A stretch of DNA of 64,000 nucleotides from Robertmurraya andreesenii (GCF_030813005.1 NZ_JAUSTU010000014.1:50122-114121); one strand, 5' to 3'; positions 7,920-15,999 are shown, counted from the stretch's first letter. Numbers and translations are program-made. The notes: generated from the letters alone by a model not told the origin.

Positions 7920-9753
7920 TTTTCATCCTCCCTTGCCTCTTGCTGTGTTTGTTCGTATATCGCGCGAGCTCCACCGTCATTTCATATCGGAGAAAAGGGG
8001 TGATTAAATAAATTCCATTGAATAGCTCTGCTGCCGCATCAATTAAGGATTTCGTTATGGCCAACCCTTCCTGTGCTGAACGGATTGGGTCACCTTGTAA
8101 TGAAGCCATTGTATCACGAATGGACTGTGCGATCTTAATACCGGGTACCTCGTTATGCAAAAACTCTGCATTTTTGCTGCTAGTTAAGGGCATTAAGCCA
8201 ATATAAATCGGGGCCTTAAGGTGCTTTGTTGCCTTATATACCTCCATAAGCTTTTCCTCTGAATAAACTGGTTGGGTGATAAAATAATCAGCGCCATATT
8301 TGATTTTCTTCTCCATTCGTTCGACCGCTTTTTCCACGGAACGAACATTGGGGTTGAAGGCGGCTGCGACAGAAAAGACCGCTTTTTGGCCCAAATCCTT
8401 TCCTGAAAAAGATAATCCTTCATTGAACTGTTTGATCATTTGAATCAGTTCAAAGGATGATACATCATATACGGATGAGGCCCCCGGAAAATCTCCGACT
8501 CGGGCAGGATCTCCTGTTATCGCTAAGACATCATTCAATCCAAGGGTATGCAGACCCATTAAATGAGATTGCAATCCAATGATATTGCGGTCACGGCATG
8601 TGATATGGATAAGAGGCCGCAAGCCGACTTGAGTTTTTGTTAGATAGCCGAGGGCAGAATTTTCAATGCGAGGGGAGGCGAGGGAGTTATCTGCTAATGT
8701 AATCGCATCAATTCCCTCTTTTTTTAACTCCCTTGCTCCCTGAAAAAATTTCTCTGTATTCAGCTTTCGCGGAGGGTCCAACTCAACGATGACGGACGGC
8801 CTTTCCTTCACAATTTGCTGGAGCGGGGTGTCGTCTCTAACATTTGAATTCTTGACCGAGACGATATGCCTTTCTTTAACGACCTTTTCTGTGATCGGTG
8901 CTGCTCCTTTTAAAGCCTCTGCAAAGGCGCGAATATGCTCTGGTGTCGTCCCGCAGCAGCCTCCGAGTAAACGGATTCCTTCCTGGCGAAATGCTATCGC
9001 TGATTTTCGAAAATATTCAGCTTCCCCACCGTAGTGGAACTTCCCATCTGTATAAGCAGGGAGACTCGCATTCGGATAGGCTGATAGAAAAGCCTTCTTT
9101 GGAAGCTTCACTTCTTCAAAACTCTTAATCATGTGATGCGGTCCGAGTCGACAGTTCAACCCGACAACATCTGCTCCCAGTGACTCTAATCGATCAAACG
9201 CTTCATTTAGGGTGAGCCGATTTTGCAGAATTCCGGGCTCTTGGATCGATACTTGGGCGATAATGGGAAGAGTGGTTTCCTTTCGGGCGATGGTCAATAC
9301 TGCCTCTAATTCCTCCAAATCATAAAAGGTTTCTAACAGAATGCCATCTACGCCTTCTAGGAGAAGACAGTATAGCTGTTCTCGAAAGCTTCGCTTTATT
9401 TCATCAAGTGAAAATGCCATTGGGGTGATGCTACGGATTCCACCCATCGTTCCGACTACATAACCTCGGCTTTTCGCGGCTTTTTTGGCCAGCTTAACAG
9501 CGGCGCTATTTATCTCCTTGACAGATTCCTCCAATCCATATCTTCCGAGCTTCAAGTAATTAGCGGCATATGTATTCGTTTGTAGGAGATCAGAGCCGGC
9601 CTCAATATAGGCTTCATGGATACTGCGTATCTCTTCGGGATGGGAGAGATTCAGCTCCTCGTAGCAACTCCCTGTGCCATAGGAGTAGAGAAGGGTTCCC
9701 ATCGCGCCGTCCCCAATTAATATTTGCTGATTTAATTTCTCTAGGAAACTCAT
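7897..9753 (-). CDS. yitJ: Homocysteine S-methyltransferase / methylenetetrahydrofolate reductase fusion
   Basis: This 618-residue fusion matches YitJ of Bacillus subtilis. The N-terminal half is a homocysteine methyltransferase barrel (DGAMGTLLYSYG at about 15; zinc ligands in GLNCRLG and GGCCGTTPEH). The C-terminal half (about 325-600) is a MetF-type 5,10-methylenetetrahydrofolate reductase, a flavoprotein that makes 5-methyltetrahydrofolate. It would supply the methyl donor for MetH, whose start lies inside its last codons. It sits between metI and metH on the minus strand under one S-box leader. Which of the two methyltransferase activities dominates cannot be read from the sequence. Confidence 0.93.
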   Translation of the reverse strand: MSFLEKLNQQILIGDGAMGTLLYSYGTGSCYEELNLSHPEEIRSIHEAYIEAGSDLLQTNTYAANYLKLGRYGLEESVKEINSAAVKLAKKAAKSRGYVVGTMGGIRSITPMAFSLDEIKRSFREQLYCLLLEGVDGILLETFYDLEELEAVLTIARKETTLPIIAQVSIQEPGILQNRLTLNEAFDRLESLGADVVGLNCRLGPHHMIKSFEEVKLPKKAFLSAYPNASLPAYTDGKFHYGGEAEYFRKSAIAFRQEGIRLLGGCCGTTPEHIRAFAEALKGAAPITEKVVKERHIVSVKNSNVRDDTPLQQIVKERPSVIVELDPPRKLNTEKFFQGARELKKEGIDAITLADNSLASPRIENSALGYLTKTQVGLRPLIHITCRDRNIIGLQSHLMGLHTLGLNDVLAITGDPARVGDFPGASSVYDVSSFELIQMIKQFNEGLSFSGKDLGQKAVFSVAAAFNPNVRSVEKAVERMEKKIKYGADYFITQPVYSEEKLMEVYKATKHLKAPIYIGLMPLTSSKNAEFLHNEVPGIKIAQSIRDTMASLQGDPIRSAQEGLAITKSLIDAAAELFNGIYLITPFLRYEMTVELARYTNKHSKRQGRMKNVESVIN

Positions 9754-9778
9754 ATTCTCACTCCTTTCTATAGTCTTG

Positions 9779-10903
9779 TTAAAGCGTAGTTTGTAAGGCT
9801 GATTGTTTTTTTGCTTCCAATAGGGCCTGTTCTAAATCACTAATTAGATCCTTCGTATGTTCAATGCCAACGGAAAAGCGTAGCAAGCGATTGTCCACTC
9901 CCGTTTCAAGACGAATTTGTAGAGGAATGTCGGCATGCGTTTGGGTAGCAGGGTAGGTGATAAAGCTTTCGACGCCTCCTAAGCTTTCAGCAAAGGTGAT
10001 CAATTTTAAGTTCTTTAGAAAAGGATTCACCCATTTTTCATCCTGAACCCGAAAGGAGAGCATTCCCCCTCTACCTGGGTACAGGACATCGGTTATTGCT
10101 TCATGCTTAGATAGAAATTGCACGATTTCCTTCGCATTTTGCTCGTGTTTTTCCATTCGCAGCGCTAATGTCTTCATTCCACGTATAAGGAGCCAGGAAT
10201 CAAACGGGCTCAAAACTGCTCCATTACCGTTATGGTAAAAAGCGAGGGATTCACAAAGCTTTTCCCCCTTAGCCACAACCAGTCCCGCAAGCACATCATT
10301 ATGTCCGCCTAGATATTTGGTTGCACTATGGACAACAATATCGGCTCCTTCAGCAATCGGCTTCTGAATGTAAGGAGTATAGAAGGTATTGTCCACGATG
10401 AGAAGCAGCTGATGTCTTTTTGCAAGTTCGGCAACCTCTTGGATATTGGTTTGCTCCATTAAAGGATTTGTTGGTGTTTCGATAAAGATGGCTTTTGTAT
10501 GTTCGTTGATACATCGTTTGATACTCTCAGTACAGCTTGTGTTGACATAGGAAACCTTGAGCCCCCATTTCTTGGCACACTGCTCAAGTAGTCGATAGGT
10601 GCCTCCGTATAAATCCTTAGAAACAATCCATTCATCCCCTGATTGGAAAAGGGAGAGGACAGTTAAGATAGCCGCCATTCCAGAGCTGCAGGCAAATCCT
10701 TGATCCCCTTCCTCGAGTTCCGCAATGGCCGATTCAAGAATGTTCCTTGTTGGATTTCCCGTACGAATATAATCAAACCCACTTGATTCACCGATTCCTT
10801 CATGGCGGTAGGCAGTTGAGAAATAGACAGGTGGATTGACGGCACCGGTGGTTGTTTCACTTCGGTTGCCGATTTGGGCTAGCTTCGTATCTGGTTGGTA
10901 CAT
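9779..10903 (-). CDS. metI: Cystathionine gamma-synthase / O-acetylhomoserine thiolyase
   Basis: A 374-residue PLP enzyme of the Cys/Met metabolism family. It carries the phosphate-binding YIRTGNPTR, the ETPTNP segment and the lysine that binds PLP in SATKYLGGHND. It joins cysteine (or sulfide) to an activated homoserine ester, feeding homocysteine synthesis. I chose ATG 10903 over a GTG at 10912, because AGGAG lies 8 bases before the ATG but only one base before the GTG. It is the first gene of the operon and the one directly behind the SAM riboswitch. Bacillus subtilis metI has the same control. Confidence 0.92.
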   Translation of the reverse strand: MYQPDTKLAQIGNRSETTTGAVNPPVYFSTAYRHEGIGESSGFDYIRTGNPTRNILESAIAELEEGDQGFACSSGMAAILTVLSLFQSGDEWIVSKDLYGGTYRLLEQCAKKWGLKVSYVNTSCTESIKRCINEHTKAIFIETPTNPLMEQTNIQEVAELAKRHQLLLIVDNTFYTPYIQKPIAEGADIVVHSATKYLGGHNDVLAGLVVAKGEKLCESLAFYHNGNGAVLSPFDSWLLIRGMKTLALRMEKHEQNAKEIVQFLSKHEAITDVLYPGRGGMLSFRVQDEKWVNPFLKNLKLITFAESLGGVESFITYPATQTHADIPLQIRLETGVDNRLLRFSVGIEHTKDLISDLEQALLEAKKQSALQTTL

Positions 10904-10939
10904 GGTCCACACTCCTTTGTTAAAATGCTGTTTGATATG

Positions 10940-11007
10940 GGCTTATACGTGTACGTGAACGGGTTTTATTCGGTACGAATACCTTAGAGAATGTTCACGT
11001 ATAAGGC
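10940..11007 (-). repeat. 68-bp hairpin repeat, copy A
   Basis: A perfect 10-bp inverted repeat (CTTATACGTG / CACGTATAAG) encloses a second small hairpin (ATTCGGTACGAAT). Read on the minus strand it shares the core CGAATAAAACCCGTTCAC with copies at 32374, 37035 and 48640. It lies between the riboswitch terminator and metI, so it would be in the untranslated leader of the methionine mRNA. Confidence 0.8.
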
Positions 11008-11026
11008 GATAAAACAAGAACCTAGA

Positions 11027-11062
11027 GAAAAAAATAAAAGCCTTCTTATAAGAAGAAGACTT
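11027..11062 (-). terminator. Riboswitch-controlled terminator of the met operon
   Basis: On the minus strand AAGTCTTCTT / AAGAAGGCTT forms a 10-bp stem with one G-U pair and a 5-base loop, followed by TTATTTTTTTC. It lies just downstream of the SAM aptamer, the usual S-box expression platform, which terminates when SAM is bound. Confidence 0.88.
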
Positions 11063-11084
11063 TTATCTGCTAAATAAGCCGTTC

Positions 11085-11195
11085 TTCTTATCTGCCAAGT
11101 TTTAACTAAAAAACTTGCTGGAATTAGCACCTTGCAAATATTTGCAGGTTGCTGAGGCTTCATAGGGCCAGACCCTCAACCTCTCTTGATAAGAA
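11085..11195 (-). promoter_or_regulatory. SAM-I (S-box) riboswitch
   Basis: The minus strand carries the S-box core: AAGAGAGGTTGAGGG, GGCCCTATGAAGCCTCAGCA, and AAGGTGCTAATTCCAGCA. The closing P1 helix is TTCTTATC (11188-11195) paired with GATAAGAA (11085-11092). It precedes metI-yitJ-metH and switches them off when SAM is abundant. The family is recognised by conserved sequence as well as by the helix. Confidence 0.97.
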
Positions 11196-11214
11196 ATTAG
11201 ATTCAATTTTCTAA

Positions 11215-11243
11215 AATTTACTACATTAACAGAATAAAGTCAA
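11215..11243 (-). promoter_or_regulatory. Sigma-A promoter of the met operon
   Basis: On the minus strand TTGACT (11238-11243) and TAAATT (11215-11220) are separated by 17 bases, about 20 bases ahead of the aptamer. Confidence 0.7.
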
Positions 11244-11391
11244 CAGTAATTGTAAAAACAATCTTTTTGGAAGGTGTAAGGGAAAGCTGTAAATGTTCTT
11301 AATATTGACATAAATTTTTAGAATATTTGGTATATAATGAATATAATAACAAGGTACTGAACTGTTACCTTAAAAATAGGAGGGAATTGTG

Positions 11392-11610
11392 GTGCCATTG
11401 AGGAGCCGTTGCCACCATCATTATTTGGAATATGAAGAAAGTACCAATGACTTAGTGGAGGTTGGTGCGATTTTTTCAAAATGGACAGATTGTGGCCATA
11501 TGGATTTTCCGCTCGATGTACAGGAAACCATCGAGTCCAACGTAAAAGAAAAGAGGAATTATCCAATATCACCTGCCCAGCTGTATTTAAACCTTTTAGA
11601 TTTTTCATGA
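11392..11610 (+). CDS. Conserved-looking small protein, unknown
   Basis: A 72-residue product with no recognised family. It starts with a His cluster (CHHHYLEYEE) and has a central segment SKWTDCGHMDFP; Cys and His are spaced in a way that could bind metal, but this is speculation. GTG 11392 is chosen over GTG 11389 because TAGGAGGGA lies at a better distance. A possible promoter (TTGACA at 11305, TATAAT at 11333) precedes it but the 22-base spacer is long. A terminator follows at once, so it is a one-gene unit. Confidence 0.65.
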   Translation: MPLRSRCHHHYLEYEESTNDLVEVGAIFSKWTDCGHMDFPLDVQETIESNVKEKRNYPISPAQLYLNLLDFS

Positions 11611-11628
11611 CGTAAATCCATTGCTCTT

Positions 11629-11657
11629 AAGCTTGCCTGACGGGTAAGCTTTTTTTA
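11629..11657 (+). terminator. Terminator after the 72-residue gene
   Basis: AAGCTTGCC / GGGTAAGCTT stem with a short loop, then seven Ts. Confidence 0.8.
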
Positions 11658-11666
11658 ATATAACAA

Positions 11667-11694
11667 GGCCACCGCTTCGTATTGAGCGGTGGCC
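11667..11694 (-). terminator. Hairpin terminator of the Sda-like gene
   Basis: Perfect 10-bp inverted repeat GGCCACCGCT / AGCGGTGGCC with an 8-base loop. On the minus strand it follows the Sda-like stop by 7 bases and leads into a T-rich stretch. Confidence 0.65.
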
Positions 11695-11701
11695 CCTGGC
11701 A

Positions 11702-11836
11702 TTACTTATTCTTAAAAGGCTTTAGTCCTCGCTTTTCTATTTCATCCTTCAACAATTGCGCCCATTCCTTATCCTTCCCCGACTTCAATGCATCACGATA
11801 CGAGACAATCAACATTTCATTACTCATAATCTTCAA
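11702..11836 (-). CDS. sda: Sda-like sporulation checkpoint peptide
   Basis: A 44-residue peptide. It begins with TTG at 11836 (AGGAGG 8 bases upstream) and reads MSNEMLIVSYRDAL from its fourth residue. It then forms a second helix-like part ending LLKDEIEKRGL. This fits the Sda family of two-helix hairpins (from memory, Bacillus subtilis Sda has SDELLIESY and ENEIKRRSL at the same places). Sda binds the dimerisation domain of sporulation kinases such as KinA and blocks entry into sporulation when replication is disturbed. Several sporulation-type kinases are encoded in this window. No clear DnaA boxes were seen upstream. It could be a paralogue rather than the main Sda. Confidence 0.68.
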   Translation of the reverse strand: MKIMSNEMLIVSYRDALKSGKDKEWAQLLKDEIEKRGLKPFKNK

Positions 11837-12043
11837 TATGCATACCTCCTGGTAAAAGGATTGTAAATCTATGTTCATTCATTGTAATGGATTTCTTTTC
11901 TTTTGAAAACCCTTTTCACGAAATTTTCAAAAAATTATTCATCGAACTTAGGCTCAGCATTCCAGCCTCTTAATCGATTTTACAGAATGAAGAAATCATT
12001 ATAGGATAGGATCAAGCTGTGACAAGCATAAGGGGGAATTTGA

Positions 12044-12895
12044 GTGAAGGTTTTTGTCTATGGAACCTTGAGGAAACACGAAAAAAATCATGATAAATTA
12101 AAAGCTGCTCGTGTTCTTGCGGAGCAAGCATGGGTATATGGAGAATTATTTGATACTGGACTGGGCTACCCGGTTATGAGGAAATCCAATGAGAAAAAGG
12201 TATACGGAGAACTTTATGAGATTGATGATGAAATTTTAAAAGAGCTCGATTGGCTAGAGGGTTATGAGCCTGAAAACGAGGATCATTTATATGAGCGAAT
12301 GGAGGTTGAGGTCTATACCGACTTCAACAGGACAAGGGCCATTACCTATGTGGAAAACCGAGCCATTGCAAAAGAGGCGATTTCCTCTGGGGACTGGAAG
12401 CTTCATCAACTCATGAAATCTAAGCCGAACAAGCTTTATTATTTTGCTTACGGGTCTTGCATGGATGTTGAAAGATTCCAGAAAGCGAATGTGGATCATT
12501 TTTTTCAAGCGGTTGTCGGGGCTTGCAGGCTAGACGGGTATTCGATGAAATATCTTTTCTCCGTGGCAGATGGTGGACGTGCGGATATTATTGAGGATGG
12601 GGGAGTGGTAGAAGGCATTTTATACGAGGTTCCCTTGGAGGCTGTCGAATATTTATTTGAGCGGGAAGGCTTTTACACAGGATGGTATCGTGCTACCTTT
12701 GTCGATGTTACCGTTGACGAGCAAGAGTACAACGATGTTCTAACCTTCCATGTGTACGATAAAAAGGCGGAGCAGGCACCTCCAGCTCATTATGCCGAGG
12801 AAATCTTAAGAGGCTCTAAGGGCAGGGTGAGCGAAGCGTATTATAACAAGCTTGTGGCTGAATTAAAAAGGCTTGGCTGTGAGTTTGTGGGCTGA
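12044..12895 (+). CDS. ykqA: Two-domain gamma-glutamylcyclotransferase-like protein
   Basis: A 283-residue protein made of two tandem gamma-glutamylcyclotransferase (AIG2/BtrG-like) domains. The first (1-110) opens with FVYGTLRK and the second (from about 130) with YYFAYGSCM; YGTL/YGS is the phosphate-binding-like loop of the family, and a Glu follows in each half. Enzymes of this fold release 5-oxoproline from gamma-glutamyl amines, but the true substrate is unknown. The length and duplication match YkqA of Bacillus subtilis. The start is GTG 12044 with AGGGGGAA 6 bases before. It stands alone, transcribed away from the Sda-like gene. Confidence 0.85.
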   Translation: MKVFVYGTLRKHEKNHDKLKAARVLAEQAWVYGELFDTGLGYPVMRKSNEKKVYGELYEIDDEILKELDWLEGYEPENEDHLYERMEVEVYTDFNRTRAITYVENRAIAKEAISSGDWKLHQLMKSKPNKLYYFAYGSCMDVERFQKANVDHFFQAVVGACRLDGYSMKYLFSVADGGRADIIEDGGVVEGILYEVPLEAVEYLFEREGFYTGWYRATFVDVTVDEQEYNDVLTFHVYDKKAEQAPPAHYAEEILRGSKGRVSEAYYNKLVAELKRLGCEFVG

Positions 12896-12931
12896 ATATT
12901 CTCCTTGCGATGAGTAAAAGGTGAGACTTCT

Positions 12932-13030
12932 TTGACTAATCTTCGTGAACAAATTGCCTTTCAATCGAAGGCGCCACCGTTTTTCATAGGAAAAATGTTT
13001 CATACAAGCAACTGGGCGGGTAATGATTAG
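12932..13030 (+). CDS. Possible 32-residue peptide
   Basis: A TTG start at 12932 has AAAGGTGAG 6 bases upstream and gives a 32-residue peptide (MTNLREQIAF...TSNWAGND). There is no recognised family. The good ribosome binding site and the position between two plausible genes are the only support. Confidence 0.35.
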   Translation: MTNLREQIAFQSKAPPFFIGKMFHTSNWAGND

Positions 13031-13059
13031 CACCACTACCTTAGAAGGAAGGGGTATCT

Positions 13060-13275
13060 ATGAAGCTATTTATTGAAAATGGCTATTATGAAGTGGTGTA
13101 TGATCATCACAGCTACCCGAATCTTGAGTTTATTCGCTTAGATGAAATTTGTGAACGCACCTATATAACCTTAAAAAATGTTATTACAGGTGAATTTTTT
13201 ACATTTGACGAACAAAAAATTATTAAAATAAGCAGGAAGCTATCACTTATTCAAAATCATGTTGCAAAGAATTAA
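13060..13275 (+). CDS. Small hypothetical protein
   Basis: A 71-residue soluble protein, rich in aromatic and acidic residues (LFIENGYYEVVYDHH; ITGEFFTFDEQKI). No family is recognised. The start ATG 13060 has AAGGAAGGGG 6 bases before it. It reads like an SH3-like or beta-rich fold but this is only an impression. It is followed 49 bases later by another small protein of similar size and style (VKNETEEFYFIVD), so the two may share a transcript. Confidence 0.65.
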   Translation: MKLFIENGYYEVVYDHHSYPNLEFIRLDEICERTYITLKNVITGEFFTFDEQKIIKISRKLSLIQNHVAKN

Positions 13276-13324
13276 GTTTTCTCCCTATAATGAAATGAAA
13301 AGAATGAACGAAGGAGATACAGTA

Positions 13325-13531
13325 ATGAGACATCTAACATGGAACCATTCCGAAACACTAAAACAGGTAAAGTGCGTTCATACGAATGCAGAAAAATATA
13401 TTGTTCATCATGCTTTAACAGTTGGAAAGACCTATGAGGTAAAGAATGAAACAGAGGAATTTTATTTTATCGTTGACAACAGTTGGAAGGTCGGCGGATT
13501 TTATAAGGATTATTTTGAAGTAGTTTCATAA
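13325..13531 (+). CDS. Small conserved Bacillus protein (DUF6501-like)
   Basis: A 68-residue protein. The start is ATG 13325, set by GAAGGAGA; an earlier in-frame ATG at 13259 lacks a site and overlaps the previous gene. The segment HTNAEKYIVHHALTVGKTYE and the tail KVGGFYKDYFEVV match, from memory, a widespread family of short Bacillus proteins of unknown role (DUF6501). It likely forms a small beta barrel. A strong terminator follows. Confidence 0.75.
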   Translation: MRHLTWNHSETLKQVKCVHTNAEKYIVHHALTVGKTYEVKNETEEFYFIVDNSWKVGGFYKDYFEVVS

Positions 13532-13542
13532 GAACGATGAAA

Positions 13543-13566
13543 GGACCGCTTGCGGTTCTTTTTTTT
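13543..13566 (+). terminator. Terminator after the DUF6501-like gene
   Basis: GGACCGC / GCGGTTC stem (one G-U pair) followed by eight Ts. Confidence 0.85.
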
Positions 13567-13650
13567 GCCTAATTTTCACAAGAACTATTGCTATTTTACA
13601 TATTTAGTGTAAAATTACACTAAAAGAACAATTTGTTAGGTGGGGTTATT

Positions 13651-14331
13651 TTGAGTAAACCGTTAAAGATCTTTTTGCTGATTTTTGCTGTATTAGTCAT
13701 TGGATTTGCACTATTCGTCTATTTTTCATTTGCTGGCCTTCCATGGAAAAAAATTACGGTTGGAAATGCAACGTTAGCGTATTTGCAGCAAAAGTATGAC
13801 GAGGAATTCGAAATCGAGGATCGATTCTATAATTTCAAAGATGGATCCTATGGAATCAAAGTGCATCCCGTCAAGGAGCCAACGATGTCCTTTTATGCAG
13901 AAGAAGGCTGGGGGAATGACAAATTTATCGACTATTATCCTGAAGCGGTTTGGGTGAAGCAAGCGGATCAGGACTTTAAGGAAATCGTTCGTGAAATTTT
14001 CCCTGAAAAGCGGCGCTATCGTGTCGATACAGTATCTGGGGAAGGGATGGAGAAGGTTAAGAAGCTGCCAATTCCACATTATATTGATGCAAATGCTTAT
14101 ATTGATGTTCTTGTGAATTTGCCGAAGATATTTGATGAATCAGACGCGGAGCTTGAGAGAATCATGAAGTTGATCCAATTTGCCCAACAAAATGGGGGAA
14201 ATATTCATCTATTTCTGGCGTATGAACCGAACGAGGAAGACACGAAGAATGTTACCTACATTACCTTGACAAATGAACAAATCAAGCAAATAAATTCGAT
14301 AGAAGATATCAAAAAGTATTATAATAAATAG
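13651..14331 (+). CDS. Membrane-anchored protein of unknown function
   Basis: A 226-residue protein with one N-terminal membrane segment (FLLIFAVLVIGFALFVYFSF, about 8-27) and a soluble remainder outside the cell. I chose TTG 13651 (AGGTGGGG 5-6 bases upstream) over an earlier TTG at 13633. The part after the anchor (AYLQQKYDEEF...YNFKDGSYGIKVHP) resembles small Bacillus envelope proteins of the DUF3139 type, with the segment YNFKDG as the best clue, but the match is weak. It is a single-gene unit with a terminator overlapping its stop. Confidence 0.65.
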   Translation: MSKPLKIFLLIFAVLVIGFALFVYFSFAGLPWKKITVGNATLAYLQQKYDEEFEIEDRFYNFKDGSYGIKVHPVKEPTMSFYAEEGWGNDKFIDYYPEAVWVKQADQDFKEIVREIFPEKRRYRVDTVSGEGMEKVKKLPIPHYIDANAYIDVLVNLPKIFDESDAELERIMKLIQFAQQNGGNIHLFLAYEPNEEDTKNVTYITLTNEQIKQINSIEDIKKYYNK

Positions 14332-14351
14332 AGTTTAGGCTCTATTTTTTT
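14327..14351 (+). terminator. Terminator overlapping the preceding stop codon
   Basis: AATAGAG / CTCTATT stem with a 6-base loop, followed by TTTTT; 30 bases before the first crcB start. Confidence 0.7.
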
Positions 14352-14381
14352 GTAGGGCTATTTTTTCGGCGAGGTGTCATT

Positions 14382-14762
14382 TTGCAAATCTATTTGTATA
14401 TCGGCCTTGGGGGTGCGATAGGGAGCTGCCTTCGATATTTGGTCACCCTCATGACCACCAAACTATTTGGAACTCTCTTTCCGCTTGGTACGATTTGTGT
14501 GAATCTGATTGGTGCCTTTCTACTAGGATGGTTCACGAATGCCACTTTTTTCAAACGATTGGATAGCAAGTACATAGCGGCCATCAATACGGGAATCATT
14601 GGTTCTTTTACGACTTTATCAACCCTAAGTATTGACGCTACCACCCTCATACATCAAGGTCAGTTTTTGGAGGCTGCCTTTTATTGTGGCATCAGTATTA
14701 TCGGTGGGTTTCTTATGGCATTTCTTGGTCTTAGGCTTGGGATAAAGGAAGGGAAGAGCTAA
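14382..14762 (+). CDS. crcB: Fluoride channel subunit, first copy
   Basis: A 126-residue membrane protein of the CrcB/Fluc family, with four hydrophobic segments, GGAIGSCLRYLV near the N-terminus, VNLIGAFLLG, and GIIGSFTTLSTLS, the polar track and phenylalanine region that lines the fluoride pore. Fluc works as an antiparallel dimer; organisms with two adjacent genes make subunits of opposite orientation, and here the second gene starts in the last base of this one (TAATG). The start is TTG 14382 with GAGGTG 5 bases upstream. No fluoride riboswitch consensus was seen in the short leader. Confidence 0.92.
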   Translation: MQIYLYIGLGGAIGSCLRYLVTLMTTKLFGTLFPLGTICVNLIGAFLLGWFTNATFFKRLDSKYIAAINTGIIGSFTTLSTLSIDATTLIHQGQFLEAAFYCGISIIGGFLMAFLGLRLGIKEGKS

Positions 14763-15118
14763 TGGGTACATGGTTATCGATTGCCTTGGGTGGTTTTTTT
14801 GGTGCAAATGCTCGTTATCTGATCGGGCAATGGGCAAAGAAGAAGCTAAGGACGGATGTTCCAATCGGGACCCTGGCAGTGAATCTGATCGGTTCCTTTT
14901 TGCTTGGAATCTTGATTGGTGGTTCGTTTGAAGGGCATGTATATCATCTAATTGGTGTTGGCTTCATGGGGGCCTTTACCACCTTTTCGACGATGAATGT
15001 TGAGGCGGTTCAATTGTATATGAAGAAAAAAATCGCAGTCTCGGTTATCTATTTGGGAATTACTTACATCGGAGGGATACTCCTTGCCTTTCTCGGCATC
15101 TACTTAAGCAATGTTTAA
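14762..15118 (+). CDS. crcB: Fluoride channel subunit, second copy
   Basis: A 118-residue partner of the upstream CrcB. It has the same motifs (GGFFGANARYLIGQW, VNLIGSFLLG, GFMGAFTTFSTMN) and four membrane segments. Overlap of one base with the first gene implies coupled translation at about equal amounts, as expected for a heterodimeric Fluc channel that lets toxic fluoride leave the cell. Its charged residues differ in position from the first copy (KKKLRTD in the first loop), consistent with opposite topology, though I did not compute topology. Confidence 0.92.
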   Translation: MGTWLSIALGGFFGANARYLIGQWAKKKLRTDVPIGTLAVNLIGSFLLGILIGGSFEGHVYHLIGVGFMGAFTTFSTMNVEAVQLYMKKKIAVSVIYLGITYIGGILLAFLGIYLSNV

Positions 15119-15178
15119 ACATTTGGAGGATGCAGTATAGAAAAAATCCATTGGCATATGTACTCCTAATAGCCTACT

Positions 15179-15220
15179 AAAGCAAGAAGCCTGCTATTCG
15201 ATTAGCAGGCTTCTTGCTTT
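15179..15220. terminator. Bidirectional terminator between crcB and yidC
   Basis: A perfect 18-bp inverted repeat (AAAGCAAGAAGCCTGCTA and its complement) with a 6-base loop sits between convergent genes. Confidence 0.88.
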
Positions 15221-15234
15221 GGGTAGCTATCTAT

Positions 15235-15999
15235 TTACTTTTCAGCCTCTTTATTAACCTCTTTTTTGTAGAGGCGTCGTGCTAATAATGTTTGGAAAAT
15301 GAGAATAGTTCCGCCGACAGTCCAGTATAAAGGAAGCGCAGCTGGTGCTTTGAATGAAACCATGACGATCATGATAGGAGATAGAAGCCCCATCATTTTC
15401 ATTTGTTTCTGCTGTTCTGTGGGCATATTTGCCATCGAAACTCTAAATTGAAAATAGTAGACAATCCCAGCAAAAGCGGTTAACCATAGGTCCGGCTGAC
15501 CAAGACTAAACCAAAGAAAAGAATGGCTCGCAATTTCTGAAGAACCTCGAATAGCGTAATAAAAGCCCATCAAAATTGGCATTTGAATGAGAATCGGTAG
15601 GCAGCCCATGGATAAAGGGTTGACATTATATTTTTTATAAATGCCAAACATTTCCTGCTGCAAGGCTTGCTGTTCCTTAGGATCCTTTGTTGCCTTTAGC
15701 TTCTTTTGGATTACTTCAAGCTCAGGCTTCATTTGATCCATTTTCACCTTCATTTCTTGCTGCTTTTTCGTCTGCTTCAGCATCATTGGCATGAGGAGAA
15801 GACGAATGATTATTGTTATTACGATAATGGAGAGCCCATAGCTCCCGCCAAACAAATCTGCGAGCTTATGAATTAAGGCAGCAAATGGTGTAACTAAATA
15901 AGTTTGAAAGAACCCATCATTGTTTCCACTCTGTGCTGAACAGGCCGATAGGAACAGGGTGCTTAAGGTGATGAAAAAAAGTTTTATTCTAACATTCAT
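15235..15999 (-). CDS. yidC: Membrane insertase YidC2-type (YqjG-like), lipoprotein
   Basis: A 254-residue Oxa1/YidC insertase that places proteins in the membrane, alone or with Sec. It has a lipoprotein signal (LFLSACS, lipid-bearing Cys near residue 20). Five membrane segments follow, with the groove arginine in IIIRLLLMP, the cytoplasmic coiled hairpin KKQQEMKVKMDQMKPEL, and the conserved NPLSMGCLPILIQMPI and FLWFSLGQPD. A MifM-like leader peptide overlaps its start by 11 bases. In Bacillus subtilis that arrangement marks the inducible second insertase YqjG, while SpoIIIJ is constitutive. I therefore assign it to the YidC2 type. The ribosome binding site GGAGG at 16010-16014 lies inside the leader reading frame. 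Confidence 0.93.
   Translation of the reverse strand: MNVRIKLFFITLSTLFLSACSAQSGNNDGFFQTYLVTPFAALIHKLADLFGGSYGLSIIVITIIIRLLLMPMMLKQTKKQQEMKVKMDQMKPELEVIQKKLKATKDPKEQQALQQEMFGIYKKYNVNPLSMGCLPILIQMPILMGFYYAIRGSSEIASHSFLWFSLGQPDLWLTAFAGIVYYFQFRVSMANMPTEQQKQMKMMGLLSPIMIVMVSFKAPAALPLYWTVGGTILIFQTLLARRLYKKEVNKEAEK

Noticed and set aside
14332..14381. Fluoride riboswitch before crcB.
   Set aside because: The leader is only about 50 bases, mostly a terminator of the previous gene, and lacks the fluoride aptamer consensus.
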